Assembly: GCA_937973555.1 (NCBI GenBank)
Contig: CALJKL010000011.1
Coordinates: 62,001 to 126,000, forward strand
Direction of reading: 5' to 3'
DNA length: 64,000 nucleotides
Origin: an uncultured Flavobacteriales bacterium
Lineage (GTDB): Bacteria > Bacteroidota > Bacteroidia > Flavobacteriales > Weeksellaceae
Within the stretch, counting starts at the first letter, position 1; each line of letters begins with the position of its first letter. Both the position numbers and the translations under genes were made by a program. Positions 51,259-60,367 of the stretch are shown here, one piece after another. The notes under the pieces are model-generated. The model saw only the letters and a list, made by a program, of their open reading frames with translations, was not told where the DNA came from and did no database searches.

Positions 51259-52908
51259 ATGCTGACAAGAATTTTTATCCAAAATTTTGCATTGATAGAC
51301 CAGTTGGAAATCAGCCTCCACAAAGGATTGCAAGTGATAACCGGTGAGACAGGAGCAGGGAAATCTATCATTCTTGGTGCATTGCGTTTGATTTTGGGAG
51401 AACGTGCTGATATTAAAAGTATTTCCAATGCTGAAACGAAAAGTATCGTAGAAGCAGAATTTAGAATTTCTAAAGAGCATCTCACTTTCTTTACCGAAAA
51501 CGATTTAGATTTTGATGAAAATACCATTATTAGAAGAGAAATTTTGCCTTCTGGTAAGTCTAGGGCTTTCGTGAATGATGTTCCTGTAACTTTAGACGTC
51601 TTACAGGGGCTTTCAGAAAAACTGATTGATATCCATTCTCAGTTTGAAACTTCCAATTTGTTTAACGAATCTTATCAATTTAAAATAATAGACGGATTAT
51701 CTGATAACAAAAATTTAATTGGAGGCTTTCAGGAAAAGTTTTATGATCTTCAAAAACAAAAAAGAGAACTCGAAAGGTTGAAAAATCAACTTTTAGAAGG
51801 GAATAAAGAAAGTGATTACAAGCAATTTCTTTTGGAAGAACTAGAGGCAGCCAATTTAGAAAATGTAAATTACGAATGGCTTCAAAGCCAAATTTCTATG
51901 GCTGAAAACAGAGGAGCGATTTCTGAATTGCTTTCTCAGATTTTTTCGAGAACAGATCAAGATGAAGTAGGTGTTTTTGATAGTTTGTACGATATCAAAA
52001 ACAAGTTGGCTAAAATTGCAGAGCTCTCGCATGTGTTCTCAGAAATCAGCCAAAGATTTGAAGTAAATTATTTAGATTTTAAAGACATTCTTTTTCAGCT
52101 GCAAGATGAGTCTGAAAAACTGGATGTTAACCAAGAAGACTTACTGGCATTGCAAGACCAGAACGATAAAATCAATGCCTTGTTTTTGAAACATAAAGTT
52201 TCGGAAATAGAAGAATTGATAAAAATAAAAGAGCAATTATCAGAAGAACAAAATTCTTTTACAGATATAGAAGAAAAAATTTCTAAACTAGAAAAAGATA
52301 TCGAAGAAATATCTGCTTCATTAGAAATGCAAGCCAAGATTCTTTCTGATAATCGGAAAAATGCCATTCCAGTTTTCAAATCAAAAATTGAAAACCTTTT
52401 GCATAAATTAGGTTTGGAAAAGGCAAAAGTGGAGGTAGAACTTACCCCCACCAAAGAATTTGTTTTATTTGGATTAGAGAAAATTCAACTGCTTTTCCAG
52501 GCCAATCAAGGTTTTGCTTTAAAGCCTATTCAGAATGCCATTTCAGGGGGTGAAAGAAGTAGGGTGATGTTGGCTATAAAAAAACTGATGGCAGAAAACG
52601 CAGAACTTCCAACCTTGATTCTAGACGAAATAGACACTGGGGTTTCCGGGAAAATTGCAGATGAGATGGGCAATGTAATGCAGGATATGGCAAAAGATAT
52701 GCAACTGATTGTGATTACCCATTTGGCACAGGTGGCTGCGAAAGGAAATAATAATTACAAGGTTTCCAAATCTGATGTTTCAGGAAAAACCCAAACGCAA
52801 ATTCTTCCACTCAATCAGGAAGAAAAACTTGCAGAAATTGCTCAGTTGCTTTCTGGTTCTACCATTACAGATGCAGCTATTCAGCAGGCTAAAGAATTAA
52901 TGAAATAG
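51259..52908 (+). CDS. recN: DNA repair ATPase RecN
   Basis: 549 residues, SMC-like: N-terminal Walker A GETGAGKSII (about 28-37), two coiled-coil arms (about 150-380), C-terminal signature SGGERSRVMLAIKKL and Walker B LILDEIDTGVSG, then ITHLAQVAAKG. It acts in double-strand break repair. It converges on fumC with 17 bases between the stop codons. Confidence 0.95.
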   Translation: MLTRIFIQNFALIDQLEISLHKGLQVITGETGAGKSIILGALRLILGERADIKSISNAETKSIVEAEFRISKEHLTFFTENDLDFDENTIIRREILPSGKSRAFVNDVPVTLDVLQGLSEKLIDIHSQFETSNLFNESYQFKIIDGLSDNKNLIGGFQEKFYDLQKQKRELERLKNQLLEGNKESDYKQFLLEELEAANLENVNYEWLQSQISMAENRGAISELLSQIFSRTDQDEVGVFDSLYDIKNKLAKIAELSHVFSEISQRFEVNYLDFKDILFQLQDESEKLDVNQEDLLALQDQNDKINALFLKHKVSEIEELIKIKEQLSEEQNSFTDIEEKISKLEKDIEEISASLEMQAKILSDNRKNAIPVFKSKIENLLHKLGLEKAKVEVELTPTKEFVLFGLEKIQLLFQANQGFALKPIQNAISGGERSRVMLAIKKLMAENAELPTLILDEIDTGVSGKIADEMGNVMQDMAKDMQLIVITHLAQVAAKGNNNYKVSKSDVSGKTQTQILPLNQEEKLAEIAQLLSGSTITDAAIQQAKELMK

Positions 52909-52925
52909 GGTCTTATAATTATTTT

Positions 52926-54308
52926 TCACACCATATTTTCAGGGTTTACCCAGGCGTCAAACTGTTCTGCGGTGAGAAGCCCAAGATTTATTGCTTCCTC
53001 TTTTAGCGTAGTGTTATTTTTATAGGCTTCTTTTGTTATTTTGGCCGCGTTTTCGTAACCAATGTGTGGGTTGAGAGCGGTTACCAACATTAATGACTGG
53101 TTTAGTAATGCTTTTATTCTTTTCTCGTTCGGTTTTATATCTTTTGCACAACGTTCATTAAAAGAATTACAGGCATCACCTAGAAGCTGTGCTGATTGCA
53201 AAAAATTGTAAGCCATTACAGGTTTAAAAACATTTAATTCAAAATTTCCTTGGGTTCCTGCAAAAGAAATGGTAGTGTCATTCCCCAAAACTTGTGCGCA
53301 AACCATAGTTAATGCCTCATTTTGTGTGGGATTTACTTTCCCTGGCATAATGGACGAGCCTGGTTCATTTTCAGGAATGAAGATTTCGCCTATGCCACTT
53401 CTTGGTCCTGAAGCCAAAAACCTAATATCTTGTGCAATTTTGAATAATGAAACGGCCAATTGTTTCAGAGCGCCATGGCTTTCTACTATGGCATCATGAG
53501 CAGCCAAAGCCTCAAATTTATTTTTTGCGGTTACAAATGGAAGCCCAGTAAATTTTGAAACGTATTCTGCAGATTTAGTCCCAAAGTCTTTTGGGGCATT
53601 AAGTCCGGTTCCTACTGCGGTTCCTCCCAATGCTAATTCCGAAAGATGAGGCAAAGTATTTTTTAGTGCCTTAATTCCATGGTCTAATTGCGCAGCATAT
53701 CCCGAAAACTCTTGCCCTAAACTAATAGGCGTAGCATCCATTAGGTGCGTTCTTCCTATTTTGATAACATTTTTAAAGGCTTTGGATTTTTCTGACAAGG
53801 TTTTTTTTAATTTTTCAATTGCCGGAAGCGTGTGTTCTACAACCTTTTTATAAGCCGCAATGTGCATGGCAGTAGGGAAGGTGTCATTAGAAGATTGAGA
53901 CTTATTGACATCATCGTTAGGGTGAATTTCTGTTTTTTCTCCTAGTTTTCCACCAATGTTTACATGTGCTTTGTTTGCAATCACTTCATTGATATTCATA
54001 TTGGTTTGTGTTCCGGAACCGGTTTGCCATATCACCAAAGGGAATTCTTGGTCGAGTTTTCCTTCTAAAATTTCATCACAAACACGGGCGATCATTTCTT
54101 TTTTTGAGGAGGAAAGAATTCCTAAATCACAATTGGCATAGGCAGCAGCTTTTTTTACAATGGCAAAAGCTTCAACGATTTCATGGGGCATTGAGCCTTC
54201 AGTGCCAATTTTAAAATTATTTCTAGACCTCTCTGTTTGAGCTCCCCAGTAACGTTCAGCAGGAACTTTTACATCGCCTAACGTATCTTTTTCTATTCTC
54301 TGTTTCAT
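52926..54308 (-). CDS. fumC: Fumarate hydratase class II
   Basis: 460 residues, iron-free fumarase that hydrates fumarate to malate in the TCA cycle. Substrate-binding segments (GSGTQTNMNINEVIANKA, SSNDTFPTAMHIAAYKK) and the superfamily signature GSSIMPGKVNP are intact. Divergent from the class I fumarase gene with 115 bases between them. The two isoenzymes probably work under different iron or oxygen conditions. Confidence 0.96.
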   Translation of the reverse strand: MKQRIEKDTLGDVKVPAERYWGAQTERSRNNFKIGTEGSMPHEIVEAFAIVKKAAAYANCDLGILSSSKKEMIARVCDEILEGKLDQEFPLVIWQTGSGTQTNMNINEVIANKAHVNIGGKLGEKTEIHPNDDVNKSQSSNDTFPTAMHIAAYKKVVEHTLPAIEKLKKTLSEKSKAFKNVIKIGRTHLMDATPISLGQEFSGYAAQLDHGIKALKNTLPHLSELALGGTAVGTGLNAPKDFGTKSAEYVSKFTGLPFVTAKNKFEALAAHDAIVESHGALKQLAVSLFKIAQDIRFLASGPRSGIGEIFIPENEPGSSIMPGKVNPTQNEALTMVCAQVLGNDTTISFAGTQGNFELNVFKPVMAYNFLQSAQLLGDACNSFNERCAKDIKPNEKRIKALLNQSLMLVTALNPHIGYENAAKITKEAYKNNTTLKEEAINLGLLTAEQFDAWVNPENMV

Positions 54309-54423
54309 CGCCTTGTCCTTTTTTTATGAAAAAATAAGAATTTTTTAGCTCATATAATTAAAGTATGGTTGAATTTTATTTAAACCTTATTTTTTGTAAA
54401 TTTACCCATCTTAAAATTATCTT

Positions 54424-56031
54424 ATGAACTTTCAATATCAGGAGCCTTATCCAATTCTAAAAGACGAAACGCAATACAAAAAAATCACTTCAGATTACGT
54501 AAAAACAGAAAAAATAGGAGACCGTGAAATTTTGGTGGTTGATCCAAAAGCACTGGAAATTCTTGCAGAAACTGCAATGGCAGATGTTTCTTTTATGTTA
54601 AGGTCTTCTCATTTGGCAAAACTTAAGAAAATTATAGACGATCCGGAAGCAACGGATAATGATAGATTTGTGGCCTATAATCTTTTGCAGAATGCTGCAG
54701 TAGCTGTAGAAGGAGCTTTACCGTCTTGTCAGGATACGGGTACAGCTATTGTAATGGCCAAAAAAGGTGAAAATGTATACACTGGTGCAGAAGATGGGGA
54801 ATATCTTAGCAAGGGGATTTACAATACTTATCAGAATAGAAATTTAAGATACTCCCAGATTGTTCCTCTCAATATGTTCGACGAAAAAAATTCTGGTTCT
54901 AACCTTCCTGCACAAATAGATATTTATGCCAAAAAAGGAAACACCTACGAGTTTTTATTTTTGGCAAAAGGTGGAGGTTCTGCCAATAAAACGTTCTTAT
55001 ACCAAAAAACAAAATCTTTATTGAATGAAGCTTCATTGGATGCTTTCATCCGTGAAAAAATAATGGATTTAGGCACTGCAGCTTGTCCACCATATCACTT
55101 GGCTTTTGTCATTGGAGGTACTTCTGCTGAAGCCAATTTGGCGGCTGTTAAAAAGGCTTCTGCCGGATATTTTGATCACCTGCCAACAGAAGGAAACATG
55201 GGAGGGCAGGCGTTCCGAGATTTAGAATGGGAAGCCAGAATTCAGAAAATATGCCAGGAATCAGCTATTGGAGCACAGTTTGGCGGAAAATACCTAACAC
55301 ATGATGTTAGGGTAATCAGATTGCCAAGACATGCTGCTTCATGTCCTGTTGGGATGGGTGTTTCCTGTTCTGCAGATAGAAACATCAAAGGAAAAATTAC
55401 CAAAGAGGGTGTTTTTGTAGAACAGTTAGAGACCAACCCTGCGCAGTATTTACCTGCTGTGGCGCCGCATTTAGAAGAGCCTGTGGTGATAAATCTTAAC
55501 AGACCAATGTCTGAGGTTTTGGCAGAATTGTCTCAATATCCTATCAAAACCAGATTGAAACTGAATGGAACTTTAATTGTGGCAAGAGATATTGCCCATG
55601 CTAAAATAAAAGAATTGTTGGATTCTGGAAAACCAATGCCAGAATATTTCAAAAACCATCCGGTTTATTACGCCGGTCCGGCTAAAACTCCAGATGGAAT
55701 GCCTTCAGGAAGTTTCGGGCCTACTACTGCGGGTAGGATGGATGTGTATGTAGACGAATTTCAGGCAAATGGAGGTAGCATGATTATGTTGGCCAAAGGC
55801 AACAGAAGCAAAGACGTTACTGATGCCTGTGCAAAATATGGTGGTTTTTATTTGGGCTCTATTGGTGGGCCTGCAGCTATTTTGGCCAAGGAAAATATAC
55901 TCTCTGTGGAAGTGGTAGATTTCCCGGAATTGGGTATGGAAGCCGTACGGAAAATTGAAGTGAAAGATTTCCCGGCATTTATCATTACAGATGATAAAGG
56001 AAATGATTTCTTTGCGGCTTTAGCTCACTAA
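54424..56031 (+). CDS. Fumarate hydratase class I (iron-sulfur)
   Basis: 535 residues, 4Fe-4S-dependent fumarase, unrelated to FumC. The three likely cluster ligands are in LPSCQDTGTA, LGTAACPPYHLAF and ASCPVGMGVSCSADRN. C-terminal half with YYAGPAKTPDGMPSGSFGPT and TTAGRMDVYVDEF. Single-chain class I form of usual length. It is oxygen- and iron-sensitive by chemistry, complementing fumC beside it. Confidence 0.94.
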   Translation: MNFQYQEPYPILKDETQYKKITSDYVKTEKIGDREILVVDPKALEILAETAMADVSFMLRSSHLAKLKKIIDDPEATDNDRFVAYNLLQNAAVAVEGALPSCQDTGTAIVMAKKGENVYTGAEDGEYLSKGIYNTYQNRNLRYSQIVPLNMFDEKNSGSNLPAQIDIYAKKGNTYEFLFLAKGGGSANKTFLYQKTKSLLNEASLDAFIREKIMDLGTAACPPYHLAFVIGGTSAEANLAAVKKASAGYFDHLPTEGNMGGQAFRDLEWEARIQKICQESAIGAQFGGKYLTHDVRVIRLPRHAASCPVGMGVSCSADRNIKGKITKEGVFVEQLETNPAQYLPAVAPHLEEPVVINLNRPMSEVLAELSQYPIKTRLKLNGTLIVARDIAHAKIKELLDSGKPMPEYFKNHPVYYAGPAKTPDGMPSGSFGPTTAGRMDVYVDEFQANGGSMIMLAKGNRSKDVTDACAKYGGFYLGSIGGPAAILAKENILSVEVVDFPELGMEAVRKIEVKDFPAFIITDDKGNDFFAALAH

Positions 56032-56055
56032 TGATAAAATTCACAGGAAAAACTT

Positions 56056-56084
56056 TTGACTATAAAAAAAATGTTTTATTTTTG
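56056..56084 (+). promoter_or_regulatory. Promoter of the 90-residue membrane protein gene
   Basis: TTG (56056-56058), 18 bases, TATTTTTG (56077-56084), then 17 bases to the start codon. Confidence 0.6.
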
Positions 56085-56101
56085 CGTAAAATAATTTAAA
56101 A

Positions 56102-56374
56102 ATGATGCTATCCGCTTTTTGGCCAGTTTATCAGTTCCTTTGGACTGTATATTTTTTAACAATGTTCTTAGTAGGATTTTGGTGTATTTTTATGTTCTTC
56201 GGAGTAGTAATTCCAATGTGGCTTACACAAGGTTTGGCAGAGTACTTTGGGAAAACCAAAAAATTTAATCCAGAAGATATCAGAAGAAAAACACTTCTAG
56301 AACAAGAGGGGGTAGAAGTAATCTACAACCAACCAAAAGGCAACGGCCCATACTTACATACAGGTCATCATTAA
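56102..56374 (+). CDS. Small membrane protein of unknown function
   Basis: 90 residues: one or two hydrophobic helices (about 5-40; FLWTVYFLTMFLVGFWCIFM), then a soluble tail (GLAEYFGKTKKFNPEDIRRK, EQEGVEVIYNQPKGNGPYLH). I do not recognise a characterised family. It has its own promoter, a long structured 3' region and a terminator, so it is monocistronic. Confidence 0.65.
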   Translation: MMLSAFWPVYQFLWTVYFLTMFLVGFWCIFMFFGVVIPMWLTQGLAEYFGKTKKFNPEDIRRKTLLEQEGVEVIYNQPKGNGPYLHTGHH

Positions 56375-56375
56375 T

Positions 56376-56423
56376 TTTGATGTCATTGCTTTCCTCCCTG
56401 AATTCGAGGAAAGTAATATCAAA
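56376..56423 (+). other. Long imperfect hairpin in the 3' region of the small membrane protein gene
   Basis: ATTGCTTTCCTC (56385-56396) pairs with GAGGAAAGTAAT (56406-56417), one G-U; TTTGAT and ATCAAA extend it beyond a 3-base bulge. No T-run follows; a true terminator comes later. Confidence 0.5.
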
Positions 56424-56442
56424 GCAAAACAAAATATATTTT

Positions 56443-56475
56443 AAATCTGTTCAAGAAATTGAACAGATTTTTTTA
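56443..56475 (+). terminator. Intrinsic terminator of the small membrane protein gene
   Basis: AAATCTGTTCAA, GAAA tetraloop, TTGAACAGATTT, then T residues: perfect 12-bp stem. Confidence 0.9.
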
Positions 56476-56504
56476 TTAATAAAACAAATAAAAAGTAACC
56501 TATT

Positions 56505-56531
56505 AAAAACGCCACCCAAATAGGGATGGCG
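56505..56531 (-). terminator. Intrinsic terminator of the 620-residue protein gene
   Basis: On the minus strand CGCCA(T)CCC, loop TATTT, GGGTGGCG, followed by TTTTT. Confidence 0.7.
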
Positions 56532-56562
56532 CAAAAAAAAATATCAGCAAATAAATAAAACT

Positions 56563-58425
56563 TTATACCTTACAGAAAGATACAAAGTCATAATATGAGC
56601 TAAGGTAATCTTCTCCTGTTGTGAGAAGGGCAGTTGCAGAAACGGTAATGGTATAAGCACAAGGCAGCAAATCTGCCACAGTATCTGTAGGTGGTGTAAA
56701 TACCAACTGCGTAGTGCCATATGTTTCTGGTTCTGGCATTATGGCAATAGGATCAAACCCGAAGCCTTGTCCTGTTTTATGAGGTCCGGTAATCGTTAAG
56801 CTTACATCACCAAGGTTTTCGTTTCTGGCATTGTATTTCACATGCAAATCTGTTGTTATTTTACTACATCCGCTACTTCCGGAGACAATTTCTTGAATGT
56901 CTAATGATAAAGCAATGTATTGATTGTTTACAGTAGTGTGTGCCCAACTTCCATATTTGTTTACATTGTTGTATAATACATTAAAAATTGCAATAGGTTT
57001 AGAAGTTCCTGCTACTGCCTCTGAACTTGAATTTCCAATTTGTCTCTGTTTCATACGAATGGCAAAATATCTGTTGCTAACATGAGGTCTGGAAGACGAA
57101 ATGCTTGCAGTTCCTATATCTGAAGTTGGCATACTCATGTCGACAGAGGTAATGCCGGTGAGTTTTGAGGTATTGAGTTTAAGGATTTCTGCATCTATAT
57201 GAGGCGCAAAGTTGGAATTCTGAGGAACTTGAATCCAGTTTCCATTAAAAGTGATGGTTTTTTCTGTACCTGTTCCATTGATGTAATAAGGCTCATAGGC
57301 GATAGGATTCATAGGGTCTCCGGTTAAAGTCCACAAATAACCGATAGTGGTTTTATCGATCATATTGGGAGCAACAGGATTCCATGCAGATGGATTTAAT
57401 GAGTTAGATGGATTGGATACTTCTTGGTATTCAAAAAGATATTCCATAGGCTGTGAACTAATCTTTTTACTAATAGTACCTACCAAATTAATGGTAGAGA
57501 AAAAGGCATAGCCTCCTAATGTTTTTCCGGTACCCAAAACAATTCCGGACTGAATTGGAATATGCTGATTAAGACCAAAGTGGGTAAAAGAAGGTGGTGT
57601 AGCTGGTTCAATAGGGACAAGTTCACTAGTGCATAATTTTACACACAAACAATACCCTACATTGTTTCGTCTGTTGGCTTTTGTTTCTAAAGCAAAACGC
57701 TGTCCTCCGTATTCCAACTGAAAGTACACATCAGGACCACTTGCAAAAGGTGGAATAACATCTGTTTCTATGTTAATTATTGGAGAAAGAAATGTTTTTT
57801 TAAAATCAACAGATGTATAATAGATTTTAAAATTTCCATTACTATCGGTTATGCTTCTTCCCAACTCATCATCTGTTATAAAATCTGCATCCATAGCAAT
57901 AACGGTAATGCCCTCCAGTGGCTTTTCGGTTTGGCAATCCGTTAATCTTCCACAGATAGACCAAGCGTCAAAATATCGCCCTTTTATTAGGCACCACCAG
58001 TTTTCAGGAATAATGTATGAAAAGTTGGCAATCCATCCATCCTGTCTTGGCGCCGTTTTCCATTGTGGAACAAATGTGGTAATGTGAAACTGTCTTGGTT
58101 TTCCTTTCTTAGGAGGAAACGGATGTCGGGGTACAGATCCGCAGTAAAAATCTATTTCCAGTGCAGAATGGGCCTGTTTTTCTGTTATTTCAACAGAAAA
58201 ATTACCGTTCATATCTGTTTCTACTTCTGCAATAAGTCTTTTTTCTTTGGCTTTAATTTCTTCCTCTATCACTTCTTTAAAAGTGTCTTTAATTTGAGCA
58301 GCAGTGGCAGCCGCTACATTAATTTCTGCTAATGGGTAATAAATTCGAATTTTTACATGGCTAATGTATTCCGAACAATCTTTGCATAGATATGCAGAAA
58401 GATTTCCTTTGATCATATAACTCAT
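56563..58425 (-). CDS. Large protein with transthyretin-like (carboxypeptidase-regulatory-like) domains, function unknown
   Basis: 620 residues with no signal peptide (MSYMIKGNLSAYLCKDCSEY). At least one segment, about residues 155-205 (ICGRLTDCQTEKPLEGITV, DSNGNFKIYYTS), has the carboxypeptidase-regulatory/transthyretin-like beta-sandwich pattern, and residues 1-95 (VETDMNGNFSVEITEKQAH) look like another. Cys pairs (CKDC, CLCVKLC) occur. The C-terminal 330 residues are beta-rich and unassigned. Monocistronic with its own terminator. Such domains are usually outside the cell, so the absent signal is odd; export by another route or a structural role is possible. I do not name a family. Confidence 0.6.
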   Translation of the reverse strand: MSYMIKGNLSAYLCKDCSEYISHVKIRIYYPLAEINVAAATAAQIKDTFKEVIEEEIKAKEKRLIAEVETDMNGNFSVEITEKQAHSALEIDFYCGSVPRHPFPPKKGKPRQFHITTFVPQWKTAPRQDGWIANFSYIIPENWWCLIKGRYFDAWSICGRLTDCQTEKPLEGITVIAMDADFITDDELGRSITDSNGNFKIYYTSVDFKKTFLSPIINIETDVIPPFASGPDVYFQLEYGGQRFALETKANRRNNVGYCLCVKLCTSELVPIEPATPPSFTHFGLNQHIPIQSGIVLGTGKTLGGYAFFSTINLVGTISKKISSQPMEYLFEYQEVSNPSNSLNPSAWNPVAPNMIDKTTIGYLWTLTGDPMNPIAYEPYYINGTGTEKTITFNGNWIQVPQNSNFAPHIDAEILKLNTSKLTGITSVDMSMPTSDIGTASISSSRPHVSNRYFAIRMKQRQIGNSSSEAVAGTSKPIAIFNVLYNNVNKYGSWAHTTVNNQYIALSLDIQEIVSGSSGCSKITTDLHVKYNARNENLGDVSLTITGPHKTGQGFGFDPIAIMPEPETYGTTQLVFTPPTDTVADLLPCAYTITVSATALLTTGEDYLSSYYDFVSFCKV

Positions 58426-58447
58426 AGTTCAGTAAATTATATCGTTA

Positions 58448-58561
58448 ATGCCTACTCTTCAAAGGATTTTCGGCTTCCTCCTATTTATACTTTTATATCT
58501 ATTTCTTTTATTGAGGATGAAAAAAATACGTCAATTAAAAGATGAAAATGTAAAATATTAG
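58448..58561 (+). CDS. Possible 37-residue single-pass membrane micro-protein
   Basis: ATG to TAG frame encoding MPTLQRIFG, a hydrophobic run (FLLFILLYLFLLL) and a basic tail (RMKKIRQLKDENVKY). This is the pattern of a small one-helix membrane protein with cytoplasmic positive end. No clear -7 box is seen upstream, so it may be chance. Confidence 0.25.
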   Translation: MPTLQRIFGFLLFILLYLFLLLRMKKIRQLKDENVKY

Positions 58562-58723
58562 TCTATATAATTTATTTAATTTTGTGTTTAATGTAAATCT
58601 AAATAAAATAAGAATAAAATTAGTTATAAAATTTTCAGAAATTAATATTTTTCTATTGTAAAGCCATTTTGTGTATTTTCATTTTTTATATTCTTTTCTA
58701 TTTGTGTTGTGTTTTTTTAAGTT

Positions 58724-58754
58724 TTGCCTTAGGCTTTTAAAATCCTTATCTTTG
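58724..58754 (+). promoter_or_regulatory. Promoter of prfA
   Basis: TTG (58724-58726), 20 bases, TATCTTTG (58747-58754), 20 bases before the prfA start. Confidence 0.65.
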
Positions 58755-58774
58755 CAACCAAATAATTTTAAAAC

Positions 58775-59857
58775 ATGTCAAAAAGTTTAATTCCGAAACT
58801 TCAAGCCATAAAACAGCGCTACAATGAGGTAGCAGATCTTATCATTCAACCAGATGTGATATCAGATCAGAAAAGATATTCGTCTTTAAACAAAGAATAC
58901 AGTGATTTGGGAAAAATTGTGAAGGTTTTTGATGAATATATGGCAGCACTTGGTACCATAGAAGAATCTGATGAAATCATTGCAGATGGTTCTGATAAAG
59001 ATTTTGTGGAATTGGCCAAATTGGAGAAACAGGAAGCGATAGATAAAATTCCGGCTTTGGAAGAAGAGTTGAAAGTGCTTTTAATACCGAAAGATCCGGC
59101 AGACGATAAAAATGCCATTGTAGAATTACGTGCCGGAACCGGTGGTGATGAGGCAGCAATATTTGTGGAAGACATGTATAGAATGTATTCTATGTACTTC
59201 AAAACCAAAGGATGGCGACACGAGGTTACCGACTCTTCTGAAGCCTCAAAAGGGTACAAAGAATTGGTGATGAAGGTAGAGGGAGAAAGCGTTTATGGAA
59301 TTATGAAATTCGAGTCTGGGGTACACCGAGTACAACGTGTCCCGGAAACAGAATCTCAAGGCAGGGTACACACTTCTGCCATTACGGTTGCCGTTTTACC
59401 CGAAGCGGAGGAAGTAGATGTGGAAATCAATCCAGCAGACATCGAAATGCAAACTTCGCGTTCAGGAGGAGCCGGTGGACAGAATGTAAACAAGGTAGAA
59501 ACCAAAGTGCAGTTAACCCACAAACCTTCAGGGATTGTGGTGGTTTGTCAGCAGGCGCGTTCTCAGCTGGCCAACCGAGAATTGGCAATGGAAATGTTAA
59601 GAGCAAAATTATATGACATCAAACTTCAGGAAGTAGTAGGGGATATTGCGGCACAGCGTAAAACCATGGTGTCCACAGGAGACCGTTCGGCAAAAATAAA
59701 AACGTACAATTATCCTCAAGGAAGGGTAACAGATCATAGAATCAATAAATCAATCTATAACTTGGATGCCTATATGAATGGCGATATTCAGGAAATGATG
59801 GATGCGGTAATCATGGCAGAAAATGCCGAAAAAATGAAAGGTCAGGAAGAAATTTAA
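58775..59857 (+). CDS. prfA: Peptide chain release factor 1
   Basis: 360 residues; ends translation at UAA and UAG. The GGQ loop (SGGAGGQNVNKVETKVQLTH region, about residue 233) is intact, as are the RAGTGGDEAAIF region and the anticodon-mimic segment with PxT (RVQRVPETESQGRVHTSA). Full length with its own promoter. Confidence 0.96.
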   Translation: MSKSLIPKLQAIKQRYNEVADLIIQPDVISDQKRYSSLNKEYSDLGKIVKVFDEYMAALGTIEESDEIIADGSDKDFVELAKLEKQEAIDKIPALEEELKVLLIPKDPADDKNAIVELRAGTGGDEAAIFVEDMYRMYSMYFKTKGWRHEVTDSSEASKGYKELVMKVEGESVYGIMKFESGVHRVQRVPETESQGRVHTSAITVAVLPEAEEVDVEINPADIEMQTSRSGGAGGQNVNKVETKVQLTHKPSGIVVVCQQARSQLANRELAMEMLRAKLYDIKLQEVVGDIAAQRKTMVSTGDRSAKIKTYNYPQGRVTDHRINKSIYNLDAYMNGDIQEMMDAVIMAENAEKMKGQEEI

Positions 59858-59935
59858 TTTTTTTTTAACCTTTAAAAATAATTTTCAGGCAAAAAAGTTA
59901 TTAATATTGTAATTTAAACACAAAAAATATTAATT

Positions 59936-60235
59936 ATGAAAAAAAAGATGTTTTTGGTGGGAACAATTGCAATATTAACAGTTGTTTCCTGTAGCAAAGA
60001 AAAAACCAAGATTATCAAATCTAGCGGAGATACTACTACTATTGTAACTCCAGGAATTGATAAAGAAAGATTAGATTCTGCCTCTATGAAAGTGGATTCT
60101 GCTTTAAAGAAAACCGGAAAATCAATTAAAGAAGGTGCCGAAGACGTTAAAGAAAAGGCGAAAGAAATTACTTCCAAAACGGCAGAGGCGGTAGAAAAGG
60201 AGGCAAAAAAGGTGAAAGAAGACACTAAAAAATAA
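59936..60235 (+). CDS. Small lipoprotein with amphipathic Lys/Glu repeats
   Basis: 99 residues. Lipoprotein signal (MKKKMFLVGTIAILTVVSC, lipobox VVSC). The rest, from about residue 55, is a charged helix with Lys/Glu/Ala repeats (GAEDVKEKAKEITSKTAEAV and EKEAKKVKEDTKK), similar in composition to LEA-like or apolipoprotein-like helices. No characterised family recognised. Possible role at the envelope under stress, which is inference. Own terminator. Confidence 0.6.
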   Translation: MKKKMFLVGTIAILTVVSCSKEKTKIIKSSGDTTTIVTPGIDKERLDSASMKVDSALKKTGKSIKEGAEDVKEKAKEITSKTAEAVEKEAKKVKEDTKK

Positions 60236-60243
60236 TTAAATGG

Positions 60244-60271
60244 AAAGTCAGAATTTTTTCTGACTTTTTTA
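60244..60271 (+). terminator. Intrinsic terminator of the small lipoprotein gene
   Basis: AAAGTCAGAA, loop TTTT, TTCTGACTTT, then T residues: perfect 10-bp stem. Confidence 0.85.
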
Positions 60272-60367
60272 TTAAATTATTTTGTAATCTGGTTGTAGAT
60301 TTTTTTAGCTAAAATGCGACTCCTTTTAGGCAAAAATCATTAACTTTACTCATCGAAAATTCATGTA

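Larger units (their letters stand above)
58426..58774. other. 349-bp AT-rich intergenic region
   Basis: Upstream of the divergently oriented 620-residue protein gene and of prfA. It contains the prfA promoter (58724-58754) and a possible 37-codon frame (58448-58561). Apart from these I see only AT-rich DNA without repeats. Confidence 0.6.
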
